Source: Acidovorax soli (lineage in GTDB: Bacteria; Pseudomonadota; Gammaproteobacteria; Burkholderiales; Burkholderiaceae_C). From it: a stretch of DNA of 64,000 nucleotides. The number at the start of each line of letters is the position of its first letter. Positions within the stretch are counted from its first letter, which is position 1. Of this stretch, positions 1 through 8,179 are shown piece by piece. A program made the translations under genes and the position numbers. The notes under the pieces were generated by a model. That model was not told where the DNA came from. It worked only from the letters and a program-made list of their open reading frames with translations, and did not search any database. The DNA is taken from the NCBI RefSeq assembly GCF_014207955.1, contig NZ_JACHLK010000001.1, forward strand, positions 372,001 through 436,000, given 5' to 3'.

Positions 1-197
1 CCACCGTGGCCGCCAGCGGGTTCTACCTGTTCGGCCAGCACTGGCTGCACACCATCGTCTTCGGCGACTACGTGGGCTGGGCGCTGCTGGGCTATATTGG
101 GCTGGTCTATGCATGGCTGTGCGACCTGCTGCTCAACCGGGCGCGGGTGACCGCCCACCTGCTCAGCAGCGCAGGCGGCAGCGTCGCCCCATGCTGA
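1..197 (+). CDS. C-terminal fragment of an unidentified membrane protein (cut by window edge)
   Basis: The reading frame is open from the window edge to a TGA at 195-197, so only the last 64 or so residues are present. They contain two hydrophobic stretches, one around WLHTIVFGDYVGWALLGYIG and one around LVYAWLCDLL, then a basic, polar tail. This looks like the end of a polytopic inner-membrane protein. I do not recognise the family. The next gene starts 29 bases downstream on the same strand, so the two may be cotranscribed. Confidence 0.55.
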   Translation, partial: TVAASGFYLFGQHWLHTIVFGDYVGWALLGYIGLVYAWLCDLLLNRARVTAHLLSSAGGSVAPC

Positions 198-226
198 CCC
201 CCGAAGCAACAAGACACCACCCCACC

Positions 227-967
227 ATGCGCATCGCCTTCGTCTCCGACATCCATGGCAACCTCGCGGCCCTCGAAGCCGTGGCGGCGGACATCGCCCA
301 CCGCGGAGCCGACCGCGTGGTGAACCTGGGCGACAACCTCTCGGGGCCTTTGCTGCCGCGCGAGACGGCACAGTGGCTCATGGCCTCGGACTGGCTGTCG
401 CTGGCCGGCAACCACGAGCGCCAGGTGCTGCAGCTGCGCTCCGGCCATGGCAGCCCGTCGGACCAGTACGCGCACAGCCAGCTCACCGAAGAGGAGTTCG
501 CCTGGATGCGCAGCCTCACCCACACCCTGCGCCTGGGCGAAGACGTGCTGCTGTGCCACGGCTCGCCGCGCAGCGACCACGAATACCTGCTCGAAACCCT
601 GGACGGCCATGTGGTGCGTGCCGCTACCCCGGCAGAGATCGACGAGCGCCTGGCGGGCCAGTACGCGCCGCTGATCGCCAGCGGCCACACCCATGTGCCG
701 CGCCAGGTGCGCCTGGGCGCGGGCATGCTGCTGGTCAATCCCGGCAGCGTGGGCCTGCAGGCCTACGACGACGACCACCCCGTGGCCCACAAGGTGGAGA
801 ACGGCACGCCCGATGCGCGCTACGCCATCGCCCAGCGGACTGAAGAGGGCTGGCAGGTGGAACACCACGCGGTGCCCTACGACCACGAGTCCATGGCGGC
901 GCTGGCCGATCGAAACGGCCGCCCCGGTTGGGCGCATGCCCTGCGCACGGGAACCATGCCCTCCTGA
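227..967 (+). CDS. Calcineurin-like metallophosphoesterase (YfcE/MJ0936-like)
   Basis: A 246-residue cytoplasmic metallophosphoesterase. The two-metal core motifs occur in order: DIHGN at residues 8-12, GDN at 35-37, GNHE at 61-64, CHGSPR in the middle and SGHTH followed by NPGSVG near the C-terminus. The DxH...GD...GNHE...GHTH pattern and the size fit the YfcE/MJ0936 group of small phosphodiesterases; the natural substrate is not predictable. The ATG at 227 was preferred over upstream in-frame codons because the first motif begins seven residues later, as is usual in this family, and the longer version would add an arginine-rich, non-homologous leader overlapping the previous gene. Confidence 0.85.
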   Translation: MRIAFVSDIHGNLAALEAVAADIAHRGADRVVNLGDNLSGPLLPRETAQWLMASDWLSLAGNHERQVLQLRSGHGSPSDQYAHSQLTEEEFAWMRSLTHTLRLGEDVLLCHGSPRSDHEYLLETLDGHVVRAATPAEIDERLAGQYAPLIASGHTHVPRQVRLGAGMLLVNPGSVGLQAYDDDHPVAHKVENGTPDARYAIAQRTEEGWQVEHHAVPYDHESMAALADRNGRPGWAHALRTGTMPS

Positions 968-977
968 GCCCTTGCGC

Positions 978-1322
978 TCAGCCGTGCACCGCGCGCGAAT
1001 CACCGGGCGCCTGCGCCCGGTCGTTCATGCCGTAGTCGCGCACCACCGTCGCCACGCGCAGCCGGTAGTCGGCAAACACATGGTCGCGCCCGGCCGCCTG
1101 GGTGCTGCGGTGCGCCTCCTGCTGGCGCCAGCAGGCCACGGCCTCCTCGTCGCGCCAGAAGGACAGCGACAGCAGCTTGCCCGGCGTGGCCAGGCTCTCG
1201 AAGCGCTCGATGGAAATGAAACCGTCGATCTGCGCGAGCAGCGGCTTGAGCGCGGCCGCCGCATCCAGGTAGGCGCCACGCTGGCCGGGCGCGGGCGTCA
1301 CCTCGAAGATCACGGCCATCAT
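978..1322 (-). CDS. Antibiotic biosynthesis monooxygenase (ABM) domain protein
   Basis: A 114-residue protein that is essentially one ABM-type dimeric alpha/beta-barrel domain: [14 protein letters not shown] at the start, an IERFES strand and SFWRDEEAV...W then H. The family includes small cofactor-free oxygenases and heme-degrading enzymes, and the precise reaction cannot be read from sequence. Its ATG overlaps the TGA of the upstream NIPSNAP-like gene (ATGA at 1319-1322), so translation is probably coupled. Both products have the same fold class and may form a heterodimer, which is inference. A second Met codon directly follows the first, so the start could be one codon later. Confidence 0.8.
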   Translation of the reverse strand: MMAVIFEVTPAPGQRGAYLDAAAALKPLLAQIDGFISIERFESLATPGKLLSLSFWRDEEAVACWRQQEAHRSTQAAGRDHVFADYRLRVATVVRDYGMNDRAQAPGDSRAVHG

Positions 1323-1663
1323 GGCGTGGCCTCTTGCGCATGGGCCGGCAGACCCAGCGTGCCCTCCACGCCCTGGGTGAAGCTGCGCTCCTCGCGCAGG
1401 ATGAAGCGCTTTTCCTGCGCGAAGGCGAAGTTCGCGCGCCCCTCGGCATCGCTGCGCAGCCGCGCACGGTAGGCCTCGTAGGCAGCCAGCGAGTCGAAGC
1501 CGATCAGGCCCCAGGCCTCGTAGTTGCTGCCCTCGTGCGGCAAAAAGTAGCCCAGCAGATGGCCGCCGCAGCGGGGGATGATCTGGCCCCAGCGCCGCGC
1601 ATACTCGGCAAAGCTGTCGCGCTGGAAGGGGTCGATCTCGTAGCGGATGAAACAGGTGATCAT
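1319..1663 (-). CDS. NIPSNAP family protein
   Basis: A 114-residue protein matching the NIPSNAP pattern: [21 protein letters not shown] at the start, then a [14 protein letters not shown] stretch and the [20 protein letters not shown] core with its aromatic and Asp/Ser pattern. Bacterial NIPSNAP proteins are ferredoxin-like dimeric barrels of uncertain function. The first base of the start codon lies five bases from the end of a 272-bp inverted-repeat element (1669-1940), and no clear Shine-Dalgarno precedes it. The native leader may therefore have been displaced by insertion. The stop overlaps the start of the downstream ABM gene. Confidence 0.8.
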   Translation of the reverse strand: MITCFIRYEIDPFQRDSFAEYARRWGQIIPRCGGHLLGYFLPHEGSNYEAWGLIGFDSLAAYEAYRARLRSDAEGRANFAFAQEKRFILREERSFTQGVEGTLGLPAHAQEATP

Positions 1664-1668
1664 GATAG

Positions 1669-1940
1669 AGAACCTGGTCAAGGTCACTTTTGAGGCCGCG
1701 CAAGTCCCTTTTCGGGATGGGATGCAAGGCGCGGTGCGCAGCCGATAGCCCGTGCTATCGGCAAGCGCCGCAACGCCGCAGACCGCCCGAAAAGTGACTT
1801 GCCCTTCGGGTTGGAGTGAAATCGGGCGATTGGACGCCCCGGCTGCTTGCATGGGCATGAGCCCATGCGGCGCATCCGAAGCATCCACTCATCCCGATTG
1901 CACTCCAACGCGGCTGCAAAAGTGACCTTGACCAGGTTCT
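1669..1940. mobile_element. 272-bp MITE-like element with 24-bp perfect terminal inverted repeats
   Basis: Positions 1669-1692 and 1917-1940 are perfect inverted repeats of 24 bases (outer part AGAACCTGGTCAAGGTCACT). Pairing continues imperfectly inward. The trinucleotide TAG flanks both ends (1666-1668 and 1941-1943), consistent with a 3-bp target duplication. Internal hairpins occur at about 1742-1760 (CCGATAG/CTATCGG) and 1849-1868 (GCATGGGC/GCCCATGC). No transposase is encoded, so this would be a non-autonomous element or a remnant. It fills most of the gap between the NIPSNAP gene and ynfA. Confidence 0.7.
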
Positions 1941-2051
1941 TAGCCTTTCGTTGGAACAGGCTTCACGATAGGCGCTTGACCGCCCCGGATGCTTCGCCCA
2001 CCATCGAAGCATCATGAAGACCCAGACCGCCCCGCTGCCCTCGCCCTCCGC

Positions 2052-2375
2052 ATGAAGACCCTGCTGCTGTTCATTGCCACCGCGCTGGCCGAGATCGTGG
2101 GCTGCTACCTGCCCTACCTGTGGCTCAAGCAGGGCAAGCCCGTGTGGCTGCTGCTGCCCGCCGCCGCGAGCCTGGCGCTCTTCGCCTGGCTGCTGACCCT
2201 GCACGACACGGCCGCCGCCGGCCGCGTGTATGCCGCCTATGGCGGCGTCTACATCGGCGTGGCGCTGGCCTGGCTCTGGGCGGTCGACCAGATCCGGCCC
2301 ACCATTTGGGACATCACCGGTGTGGCCGTCGCGCTGGCCGGCATGGCTATCATCATGTTCCAGCCAGCGCGCTGA
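2052..2375 (+). CDS. ynfA: YnfA family (UPF0060) inner-membrane protein
   Basis: A 107-residue protein with four hydrophobic helices. It shows the YnfA pattern: [16 protein letters not shown] in the first helix, then [23 protein letters not shown] and a [17 protein letters not shown]-terminal helix. YnfA/UPF0060 proteins are small transporters in the SMR superfamily, proposed to export cationic compounds; the substrate here is unknown. The start at 2052 overlaps the stop of a possible 13-codon upstream ORF (ATG at 2014, TGA at 2053-2055). The mobile element ends 111 bases upstream and may separate the gene from its original promoter. Confidence 0.9.
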   Translation: MKTLLLFIATALAEIVGCYLPYLWLKQGKPVWLLLPAAASLALFAWLLTLHDTAAAGRVYAAYGGVYIGVALAWLWAVDQIRPTIWDITGVAVALAGMAIIMFQPAR

Positions 2376-2379
2376 TCCC

Positions 2380-3231
2380 CTATTCCGCGGTCTTCGGCTT
2401 GGCCGCTTTGGCCGCGGCCTTGGGCCGCACATGCGCAGTGCGCGGGCTGCGCAGGGTCTCGGCGTCCAGGATCAGCCGGCCCTGCAGGCGGCCCTTCATG
2501 CGCTTGACGCTGCTGGCCGCGTCCTGCATGTGGTCCACCATGAGGCTGCGCACCTTTTCCACATCGCGCGCGCGCGCAGCCTGCACGATCTCGCGGTGGA
2601 ATTCGGCGTTGACCTCGCCGAAGCGCTTGTGCTCGGCCTTGGACGTGCGGTTGCCGTAGACGATGAGCTGGCGCAGCATCTCGTTGATCAGCTCGCAGTT
2701 GAAGCGCAGGAAGGGGTTGGGGCAGGCTGCCGCCAGGATGTCGTGGAAGTTCACGTCCTCGCGGCGCTGGCTCAGCATGTCCTCGCTGCTCGAGGCCGGG
2801 TCGCAGCAGGAGATCGAGTGTTCCAGCGCCTCGAAGTCGGCCTCCGTCAGGTGGGGCACGGCGCAGGCGGCCAGCTCGGGCTCCAGGAACTGGCGCACCG
2901 TGTAGATGTTGTCGATGGTCACTTCCTGGAAGAACAGGTAGTTCTGCATGAACTGCAGGGTGCGGTCCAGGGGCACCTCGGCGATGGTGCCCCCGCCCGA
3001 GGGACCGGTGGAGATGGTCACCAGGCCTTGCACCTCCAGCGACTTGAGCGCCTCGCGGATGGTGCCCTTGCTCACCTCGAACTGCGACTGCAGCTCGCTC
3101 TCGCGCGGCAGGCGGTCGCCCGGGCTCAGGTTCTTCTCGGTGATCAGGCGCTTGATCTCCTGCGCGATCAGGTCAGAGCGCTTGAGGGCCTTGAGCGGCT
3201 TCTTGGTGGAGGGGGTGGTCGTACTTGCCAT
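2380..3231 (-). CDS. GntR-family regulator, FadR (FCD) subfamily
   Basis: A 283-residue regulator. Residues of about 17-85 form the winged helix (SDLIAQEIKRLITEKNLSPGDRLP...VSKGTIREALKSLEVQGLV). The C-terminal all-helical FCD domain carries the usual metal/ligand features (NFHDILAAACPN and EFHREIVQAA). The tail is rich in Lys and Ala. It is divergently placed from the ABC transporter/amidase operon and is probably its repressor, acting through the AT-rich palindrome at 3352-3369. The ATG at 3231 starts a typical FadR-type N-terminus; an upstream in-frame ATG would add a Cys/His-rich stretch with no family counterpart. Confidence 0.88.
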   Translation of the reverse strand: MASTTTPSTKKPLKALKRSDLIAQEIKRLITEKNLSPGDRLPRESELQSQFEVSKGTIREALKSLEVQGLVTISTGPSGGGTIAEVPLDRTLQFMQNYLFFQEVTIDNIYTVRQFLEPELAACAVPHLTEADFEALEHSISCCDPASSSEDMLSQRREDVNFHDILAAACPNPFLRFNCELINEMLRQLIVYGNRTSKAEHKRFGEVNAEFHREIVQAARARDVEKVRSLMVDHMQDAASSVKRMKGRLQGRLILDAETLRSPRTAHVRPKAAAKAAKPKTAE

Positions 3232-3347
3232 GGTCGCGATTGTCGTTGCTCGGCACTGCCCCGGCGCAGCGCAGTGCCATCGATGGTGCAGGGCATGCAC
3301 CGCAAGAGGGCAATGTAGGGCATGCAGGGTTTTCACGCACGCTGTTT

Positions 3348-3376
3348 ATTGTATTTATCACTATAAATAGCAGAAA
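3348..3376 (-). promoter_or_regulatory. Predicted promoter of the GntR gene overlapping an AT-rich operator
   Basis: On the minus strand, TTTCTG (3376-3371) and TACAAT (3353-3348) are separated by 17 bases and resemble a sigma-70 -35/-10 pair. The spacer holds the palindrome TATTTAT-CACT-ATAAATA (3352-3369), strikingly AT-rich in this genome. It lies between the divergent GntR gene and the ABC operon, the expected place for an autoregulatory operator. Confidence 0.55.
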
Positions 3377-3488
3377 TGAGCGCGAACGACGCTCTGCAGC
3401 GGTGGCACGCCGTGTGCTTTGCAGATGCCACAACCGCCTTTCCGTCCCAGGGCCGACCGGCCCCAACCCCTGTACAGGAGCTCGCCCC

Positions 3489-4694
3489 ATGCACCGTCGT
3501 CACCTCTTGCAACTCTCGGCCCTGGGCGCTCTGCCCGCATCGCTGGGCCTGGCCCAAAGCGCCTTGGCGCAGGCCAGCGGAGCCATCCAGTTCGGCTGCC
3601 CGGTGCCCATGTCGGGCGCGTTCGCGGCCAATGGCAAGTTCGCCGACCTGGGCATGAAGCTGGCCATCGAGCAGTACGGTACCGCGCTCAAGCGCCCGCT
3701 GGCCTACACGGTGCTGGACACCGAGGGCAAGCCCGCCACGGCCGTGCGCAAGCTGCAGGAGTCTTCGCAGCAGCAGGGCGCGCGCTTCTTCGCGGGCGGC
3801 ATCCTGTCGTCCGAAGCCTTGGCCATGGGCAAGGAGGCCGAGAAGGCCGGCGGCATCTTCATCACCACCGCGGGCGCCGACGAAATCACCGGCAAGGACT
3901 GCAATGCCGCCACCTTCCGCTGGTCGGTGCCGACCTTCGGCGCCATCGAGCAGACGGTGCGCCCCCTGGCCGAGGCCCTGCCCAAGGCCAAGCGCTGGTA
4001 CACCATCACGCCGCAGTACGTGTTCGGCGACGGCCTGCTCTCGGCGGCCAAGAACATCTTCAAGGAAAAGAACCTGGAGCATGTGGGCAACAGCTACCAC
4101 TCGCTGACCGAAAAGGAGTTCAGCGGCTACCTGACCAATGCCATGGCCGCCAAGCCCGACGTGCTGCTGCTGCTCAACTTCGGCTCGCAGTCGTCCGACG
4201 CGCTGCGCCAGGCCGTGAGCTTCGGCATGCACAAGAACATGACCATCCTGGTGGCCTGGGCCTCGGGGCTGGAGCAGTTCGAGTCGCTGGGCGCCGACCT
4301 GTGCGAGGGCGTGTACTTCGGTGCGCAGTACTGGCACACGGTCAACGCGCCGCTCAACCTGGACCTGGTCAAGCGCAGCAACGACAAGTTCAAATCCAAC
4401 CCCAACTACAGCCTGGCGGGCTCGTACATCTGCACCAAGCTGATGATCGACGGCATCATCAAGGCCGGCACGGTGGAGCCCAAGGCGGTCATCGCCGCCA
4501 TGGAAGGCATGAAGTACCAGGGCCTCACGGGCGATGAGGAGATCCGCAAGGGCGACCACCAGGTACTCAAGAACTACTACCTGCTCAAGGGCAAGGCCAA
4601 GGCGAAGATGGCCAACAAGGACGACTACGTGGACGTGGTGAGCTCGGGCAAATCGTTCCTGCCGCTGGACCAGACGGGCTGCAAGATCGCCTGA
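3489..4694 (+). CDS. Branched-chain-type ABC transporter substrate-binding protein (LivJ/LivK-like)
   Basis: A 401-residue periplasmic binding protein of the Leu/Ile/Val-binding (Peripla_BP_6) type. The N-terminus MHRRHLLQLSALGALPASLG has a twin-arginine-like motif, then a hydrophobic stretch ending AQSALAQA, so it may use Tat export. The mature part begins IQFGCPVPMSGAFAANG, typical of the family, and keeps the lobe features GGILSSEALAM and AGSYICTKLMIDGIIKAG. AGGAG at 3476-3480 supports the start at 3489. It is the first gene of a seven-gene operon with permeases, ATPases and two hydrolases, which suggests the ligand is their substrate rather than a simple branched-chain amino acid. Confidence 0.88.
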   Translation: MHRRHLLQLSALGALPASLGLAQSALAQASGAIQFGCPVPMSGAFAANGKFADLGMKLAIEQYGTALKRPLAYTVLDTEGKPATAVRKLQESSQQQGARFFAGGILSSEALAMGKEAEKAGGIFITTAGADEITGKDCNAATFRWSVPTFGAIEQTVRPLAEALPKAKRWYTITPQYVFGDGLLSAAKNIFKEKNLEHVGNSYHSLTEKEFSGYLTNAMAAKPDVLLLLNFGSQSSDALRQAVSFGMHKNMTILVAWASGLEQFESLGADLCEGVYFGAQYWHTVNAPLNLDLVKRSNDKFKSNPNYSLAGSYICTKLMIDGIIKAGTVEPKAVIAAMEGMKYQGLTGDEEIRKGDHQVLKNYYLLKGKAKAKMANKDDYVDVVSSGKSFLPLDQTGCKIA

Positions 4695-4784
4695 GCACCG
4701 CGCGGCCCGGCGGGCCGCGCCCCGGTCCCATCGCCTTCCACGGCCCGACCACGGGCCGTGTGTCCCCTCCTTCGTCCCTTGCCC
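4695..4784 (+). other. Intergenic gap with two GC-rich hairpins after the binding-protein gene
   Basis: Within this 90-base gap are GCGCGGCCC/GGGCCGCGC (about 4700-4720) and CACGGCCC/GGGCCGTG (about 4739-4760). There is no T-run, so neither is a standard terminator. Such structures after binding-protein genes often stabilise the upstream mRNA and allow partial read-through, giving more binding protein than permease; that role is inferred here. Confidence 0.45.
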
Positions 4785-5645
4785 ATGAACATCTACCTGC
4801 TACAGGCCATCAACGGGATCGGCATCGGCATGCTGTACTTCCTGCTGGCGGTCGGCCTGTCCATCGTGTTCGGCCTGCTGCGCTTCGTGAACTTCGCGCA
4901 CGGTGCTTTCTACCTGCTGGGTGCCTACTTCTGCTACCAGATGACGCGCTGGGGCCTGAGCTTCTGGCTCGCGCTGGCGGTGGTGCCGCTGGTGGTGGGC
5001 GCCCTGGGCTGGCTCACCGAGAAGCTGGTGCTGCGCCACGTGTACGCCAGCCCGCACGAGTTCCACATCCTCGTCACCGTGGGCCTGGCCCTGGCGGTGC
5101 AGGAGCTGGTGATCCTGCAGTGGGGCCCCCTGGGTGACAGCGTGCCCGTGCCCGACCTGCTGCAGGGCGTGGTGATGTGGGGCGGCATCGTCTACCCCAA
5201 GTACCGGCTGTTCGTGATCGGCTTCACCGCCGTGCTGGCCCTCATCCTCTGGTACGTGCTCGAAGGCACGCGCCTGGGCAGCGCGGTGCGCGCGGGCAGC
5301 GAATCGACCGAGATGGTCTCGCTGCTCGGCCTCAACGTGTTCCGCATCTTCAGCCTGGTGTTCGCGCTGGGTGCGGCCACCGCGGCCATCGCCGGCGTGC
5401 TGGCCGCGCCCATGCGCGGGGCCGAGCCCTTCATGGGCATCGAGGCGCTGGGCGTGGCCTTCATCGTGGTGGTGGTGGGCGGCATGGGCAGCTTCTTCGG
5501 CGCGCTGATCGGCGGCCTCTTGATCGGCGTGGTGCAGAGCGTGATGAGCACCGTGTGGCCCGAGGGTGCGCGCCTCATGATCTACATCGCCATGGCCGCT
5601 GTGCTGCTGCTGCGCCCGCATGGCCTGCTGGGCCGCAAAGGATGA
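4785..5645 (+). CDS. Branched-chain-type ABC transporter permease (LivH-like)
   Basis: A 286-residue integral membrane protein with about eight hydrophobic segments. Family features include GIGIGMLYFLLAVGLSIVFGLL and VNFAHGAFYLLGAY near the N-terminus, GTRLGSAVRAGSE in the cytoplasmic loop and VVVVGGMGSFFGALIGGLLIG near the C-terminus, all hallmarks of LivH. The Met at 4785 begins the family-typical MNIYLLQAINGI; a start 27 bases upstream is possible but adds nothing homologous. It is followed seven bases later by the LivM-like partner, with which it should form the heterodimeric channel. Confidence 0.92.
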   Translation: MNIYLLQAINGIGIGMLYFLLAVGLSIVFGLLRFVNFAHGAFYLLGAYFCYQMTRWGLSFWLALAVVPLVVGALGWLTEKLVLRHVYASPHEFHILVTVGLALAVQELVILQWGPLGDSVPVPDLLQGVVMWGGIVYPKYRLFVIGFTAVLALILWYVLEGTRLGSAVRAGSESTEMVSLLGLNVFRIFSLVFALGAATAAIAGVLAAPMRGAEPFMGIEALGVAFIVVVVGGMGSFFGALIGGLLIGVVQSVMSTVWPEGARLMIYIAMAAVLLLRPHGLLGRKG

Positions 5646-5652
5646 ACCCGCC

Positions 5653-6654
5653 ATGACGACGACACTTCTGCACAAACACTTCCACCTGCTGCTGGCCCTG
5701 GCCGTGGTGCTGGTGATGCCGCTGACCATGCAGTCGGGCTCGCTCGCCAGCGAGGTGCTGATCTACGGCCTGGCCGCCATGGGCTGCAACCTGCTGCTGG
5801 GCCACACCGGGCTGCTGTCCTTCGGGCAGGGCATCTTCTTCGGGCTGGGCAGTTACACCATTGCGCTCACGCTCACGCGCTGGCCCCTGCCCATACCGCT
5901 GGCCCTGGTGCTCGCCGTGGCCATGGGCGCGCTGGGCGCGGCCATCGTGGGCTGGGTCGCCATCCGCCAGCGCGGCACCTACTTCGTGATGCTGACGCTG
6001 GCCTTCGCGCAGATGTTCTACTTCCTCGCCTATTCCATGCCCGGCCTCACGGGCGGGGACAACGGCCTCCTGGACATTCCACGCCCCTCGCTGGCCGTGG
6101 GCGGCTTCACGCTGTGGCCGCTGACCTCGCCCTGGCAGTACTACGGCTTCGTGGCCACGTTGTTCCTGGTGTCCTTCTGGCTGCTGCAGAAGGTCTCGGC
6201 CTCCATCTTCGGGCGCACGTTGCTGGCCGTGCGCGACAACGAGGAGCGCGCGGCGGCCATCGGCTACAACCTCCAGCTGCTCAAGCTGCAGGCCTTTGTG
6301 ATCTCGGGCGCGGTCACGGGCCTGGCGGGCGCGCTGCACGCCATGATGACGGGCATCGCCCCGCTGGCGAGCGCCGAATACCACACCAGCGAGATGATCC
6401 TCATCATGACGGTGATCGGCGGCACCGGCAACCTGCTGGCCTCGCTGCTGGGATCGGCTTTCTACCTGCTGGTGGGCGACTGGCTGTCCACCCTGTGGCC
6501 GCGCTGGCTGCTGATCCTGGGCGTGGTGCTGATGGTGGTGAGCTTGGGGCTACAGCGCGGCCTGTGGGGCCTGGGCGAATCGGCCTGGAATCGGCTGCGC
6601 GGCAAGCATGGCAACGGCAAGGCCGACGCCGCAACGCAGGGAGGCCACGCATGA
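5653..6654 (+). CDS. Branched-chain-type ABC transporter permease (LivM-like)
   Basis: A 333-residue membrane protein with about nine to ten hydrophobic segments. LivM signatures are GLAAMGCNLLLGHTGLLSFGQG, IRQRGTYFVMLTLAFAQMFYF, FGRTLLAVRDNEERAAAIGYN (the EAA-like coupling loop) and MIMTVIGGTGNLLASLLGSA-type residues near the end. The start at 5653 leaves a short cytoplasmic N-terminus (MTTTLLHKHFH). The stop overlaps the ATG of the ATPase gene (ATGA at 6651-6654), which argues for translational coupling and a fixed stoichiometry. Confidence 0.92.
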   Translation: MTTTLLHKHFHLLLALAVVLVMPLTMQSGSLASEVLIYGLAAMGCNLLLGHTGLLSFGQGIFFGLGSYTIALTLTRWPLPIPLALVLAVAMGALGAAIVGWVAIRQRGTYFVMLTLAFAQMFYFLAYSMPGLTGGDNGLLDIPRPSLAVGGFTLWPLTSPWQYYGFVATLFLVSFWLLQKVSASIFGRTLLAVRDNEERAAAIGYNLQLLKLQAFVISGAVTGLAGALHAMMTGIAPLASAEYHTSEMILIMTVIGGTGNLLASLLGSAFYLLVGDWLSTLWPRWLLILGVVLMVVSLGLQRGLWGLGESAWNRLRGKHGNGKADAATQGGHA

Positions 6655-7439
6655 ACAGCGTCACAAGCTCTCCCATCCTGCTCGAAGCCGTGGGCGTGGA
6701 AAAGCGCTACGACAAGTTCGCCGCCCTCGCGGGCGTGGACCTCAAGGTGCGCGCCCACACCGTGCATTCGGTCATCGGCCCCAACGGCGCGGGCAAGACC
6801 ACGCTCTTCCACATGCTCACGGGCACCAAGAACGTGAGTGGCGGGCGCATCGTCTTCGATGGCCACGACGTCACGCACGAGCCCGACCACCGCCGCGTGC
6901 AGCGCGGCATGGCACGCTCCTTCCAGGTGACCAGCCTGTTCCTCACCCTGCCGGTGCGCGAGAACCTGCGCCTGGCCGCCCAGGGCACAGCGCCGCGCCA
7001 CGCGCTCAACTGCTGGCATGCGCCGTTGGGCACGCGTTCGCAGGCCGATGTGGTGGCCAGCGTGCTCGCGCGCCTGGGCCTGGAGCGCCATGCCGACACA
7101 CCCGTGGGCAACCTCTCGCACGGCCAGCAGCGCCGGCTGGAGGTGGGCATGGCCCTGGCGGCCCGGCCCAAGGCCATCTTCCTGGACGAGCCCACCTCGG
7201 GCATGGGCATCGACGACCTCGATGACATGAAGCGCCTGATCCAGGGCCTCAAGGACGAGCACACCGTGGTACTGATCGAGCACAACATGAACATCGTGAT
7301 GGACATCTCCGACACCGTGACGGTGATGCAGCAGGGCCGTGTGCTGGCCGAAGGCCACCCGCACGCGATCCGCAGCGACGACCGGGTGCGCAGCGCCTAC
7401 CTGGGCAACATGATCACCGGGGGCAAGGCCGCAGCATGA
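6651..7439 (+). CDS. Branched-chain-type ABC transporter ATP-binding protein (LivG-like)
   Basis: A 262-residue ABC ATPase. Walker A is GPNGAGKTT, the Q-loop region is SFQVTSLFLTLPVRENLRLA, the signature is LSHGQQRRLE, Walker B is AIFLDEPTSGM and the switch His lies in VLIEHNMNIVM. The C-terminal VRSAYLG is the LivG-type tail. The non-consensus LSHGQ signature is common in this subfamily. It overlaps the preceding permease gene and the following LivF gene by four bases each, so three consecutive genes are coupled. Confidence 0.92.
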   Translation: MNSVTSSPILLEAVGVEKRYDKFAALAGVDLKVRAHTVHSVIGPNGAGKTTLFHMLTGTKNVSGGRIVFDGHDVTHEPDHRRVQRGMARSFQVTSLFLTLPVRENLRLAAQGTAPRHALNCWHAPLGTRSQADVVASVLARLGLERHADTPVGNLSHGQQRRLEVGMALAARPKAIFLDEPTSGMGIDDLDDMKRLIQGLKDEHTVVLIEHNMNIVMDISDTVTVMQQGRVLAEGHPHAIRSDDRVRSAYLGNMITGGKAAA

Positions 7440-8161
7440 GCAGCACCACCACTTCCAGCCCCATCCTCGCCGTCGAAGGGCTGCACGCCCACTACGGCAA
7501 GAGCCATGTGCTGCAGGGCGTGGACCTGCACGTGAACGACGGCGAACTCGTGACCCTGCTCGGGCGCAATGGCGCGGGCAAGACCACCACGCTCAAGAGC
7601 ATCTGCGGCGTGGTGCCGCCTACGCGGGGCCGCGTGCGCTTTGCGGGCCAGGAGCTGCAGGGCCAGGCCACGCACGCCATCGCCCAGCGCGGGGTGTGCC
7701 TGGTGCCCGAGCACCGCGGCATCTTCAAGCTGCTCACCGTGGAAGAGAACCTGCTGCTGGGCCAGCGCAAGCGCTCGCCCTGGCAGTTGCCCGACATCTA
7801 CCGCATCTTCCCGCGCCTGCAGGAGCGGCGGCGCAACGGCGGCGGCCAGCTTTCGGGCGGTGAGCAGCAGATGCTGGCCATCGGCCGCGCGCTGATGAAC
7901 GCGCCGCGCCTGTTGATGCTGGACGAGCCCGTGGAGGGTCTGGCGCCGGTGATCGTGGAAGAGATCGTGGCCCAGCTCCAAACCATCAAGGCCGCGGGCG
8001 TGGCCATTGTGCTGGTGGAGCAGAACCTGGAGGTCTGCACCCAGCTGGCCGACCGGCACTACGTGATCGAACAGGGCGCCATCGTGCACGAGGCGGACAA
8101 CGCCGCCTTCCTCGCCGACGACGCCATCAAGGACCGTTACCTGGGCGTGGGCCTGGGTTAG
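7436..8161 (+). CDS. Branched-chain-type ABC transporter ATP-binding protein (LivF-like)
   Basis: A 241-residue ABC ATPase, the second nucleotide-binding subunit. Motifs are GRNGAGKTT (Walker A), LVPEHRGIFKLLTVEENLLLG (Q-loop region typical of LivF), LSGGEQQMLAIGRALM (signature) and LMLDEPVEGLAPVIV (Walker B; LivF proteins typically have this EGLAP run). The switch His of many ABC proteins is replaced by Gln-Asn (VLVEQNLEV), as is common in LivF. It follows LivG with an ATGA overlap and is separated by 18 bases from the amidase gene. Confidence 0.92.
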   Translation: MSSTTTSSPILAVEGLHAHYGKSHVLQGVDLHVNDGELVTLLGRNGAGKTTTLKSICGVVPPTRGRVRFAGQELQGQATHAIAQRGVCLVPEHRGIFKLLTVEENLLLGQRKRSPWQLPDIYRIFPRLQERRRNGGGQLSGGEQQMLAIGRALMNAPRLLMLDEPVEGLAPVIVEEIVAQLQTIKAAGVAIVLVEQNLEVCTQLADRHYVIEQGAIVHEADNAAFLADDAIKDRYLGVGLG

Positions 8162-8179
8162 ATTTTCAGAAATCCGACT

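Noticed and set aside
1684..2432. Open frames of 74-225 codons inside and around the inverted-repeat element
   Set aside because: They run through the terminal repeats and antisense to ynfA, lack ribosome-binding sites and show no transposase-like motifs.
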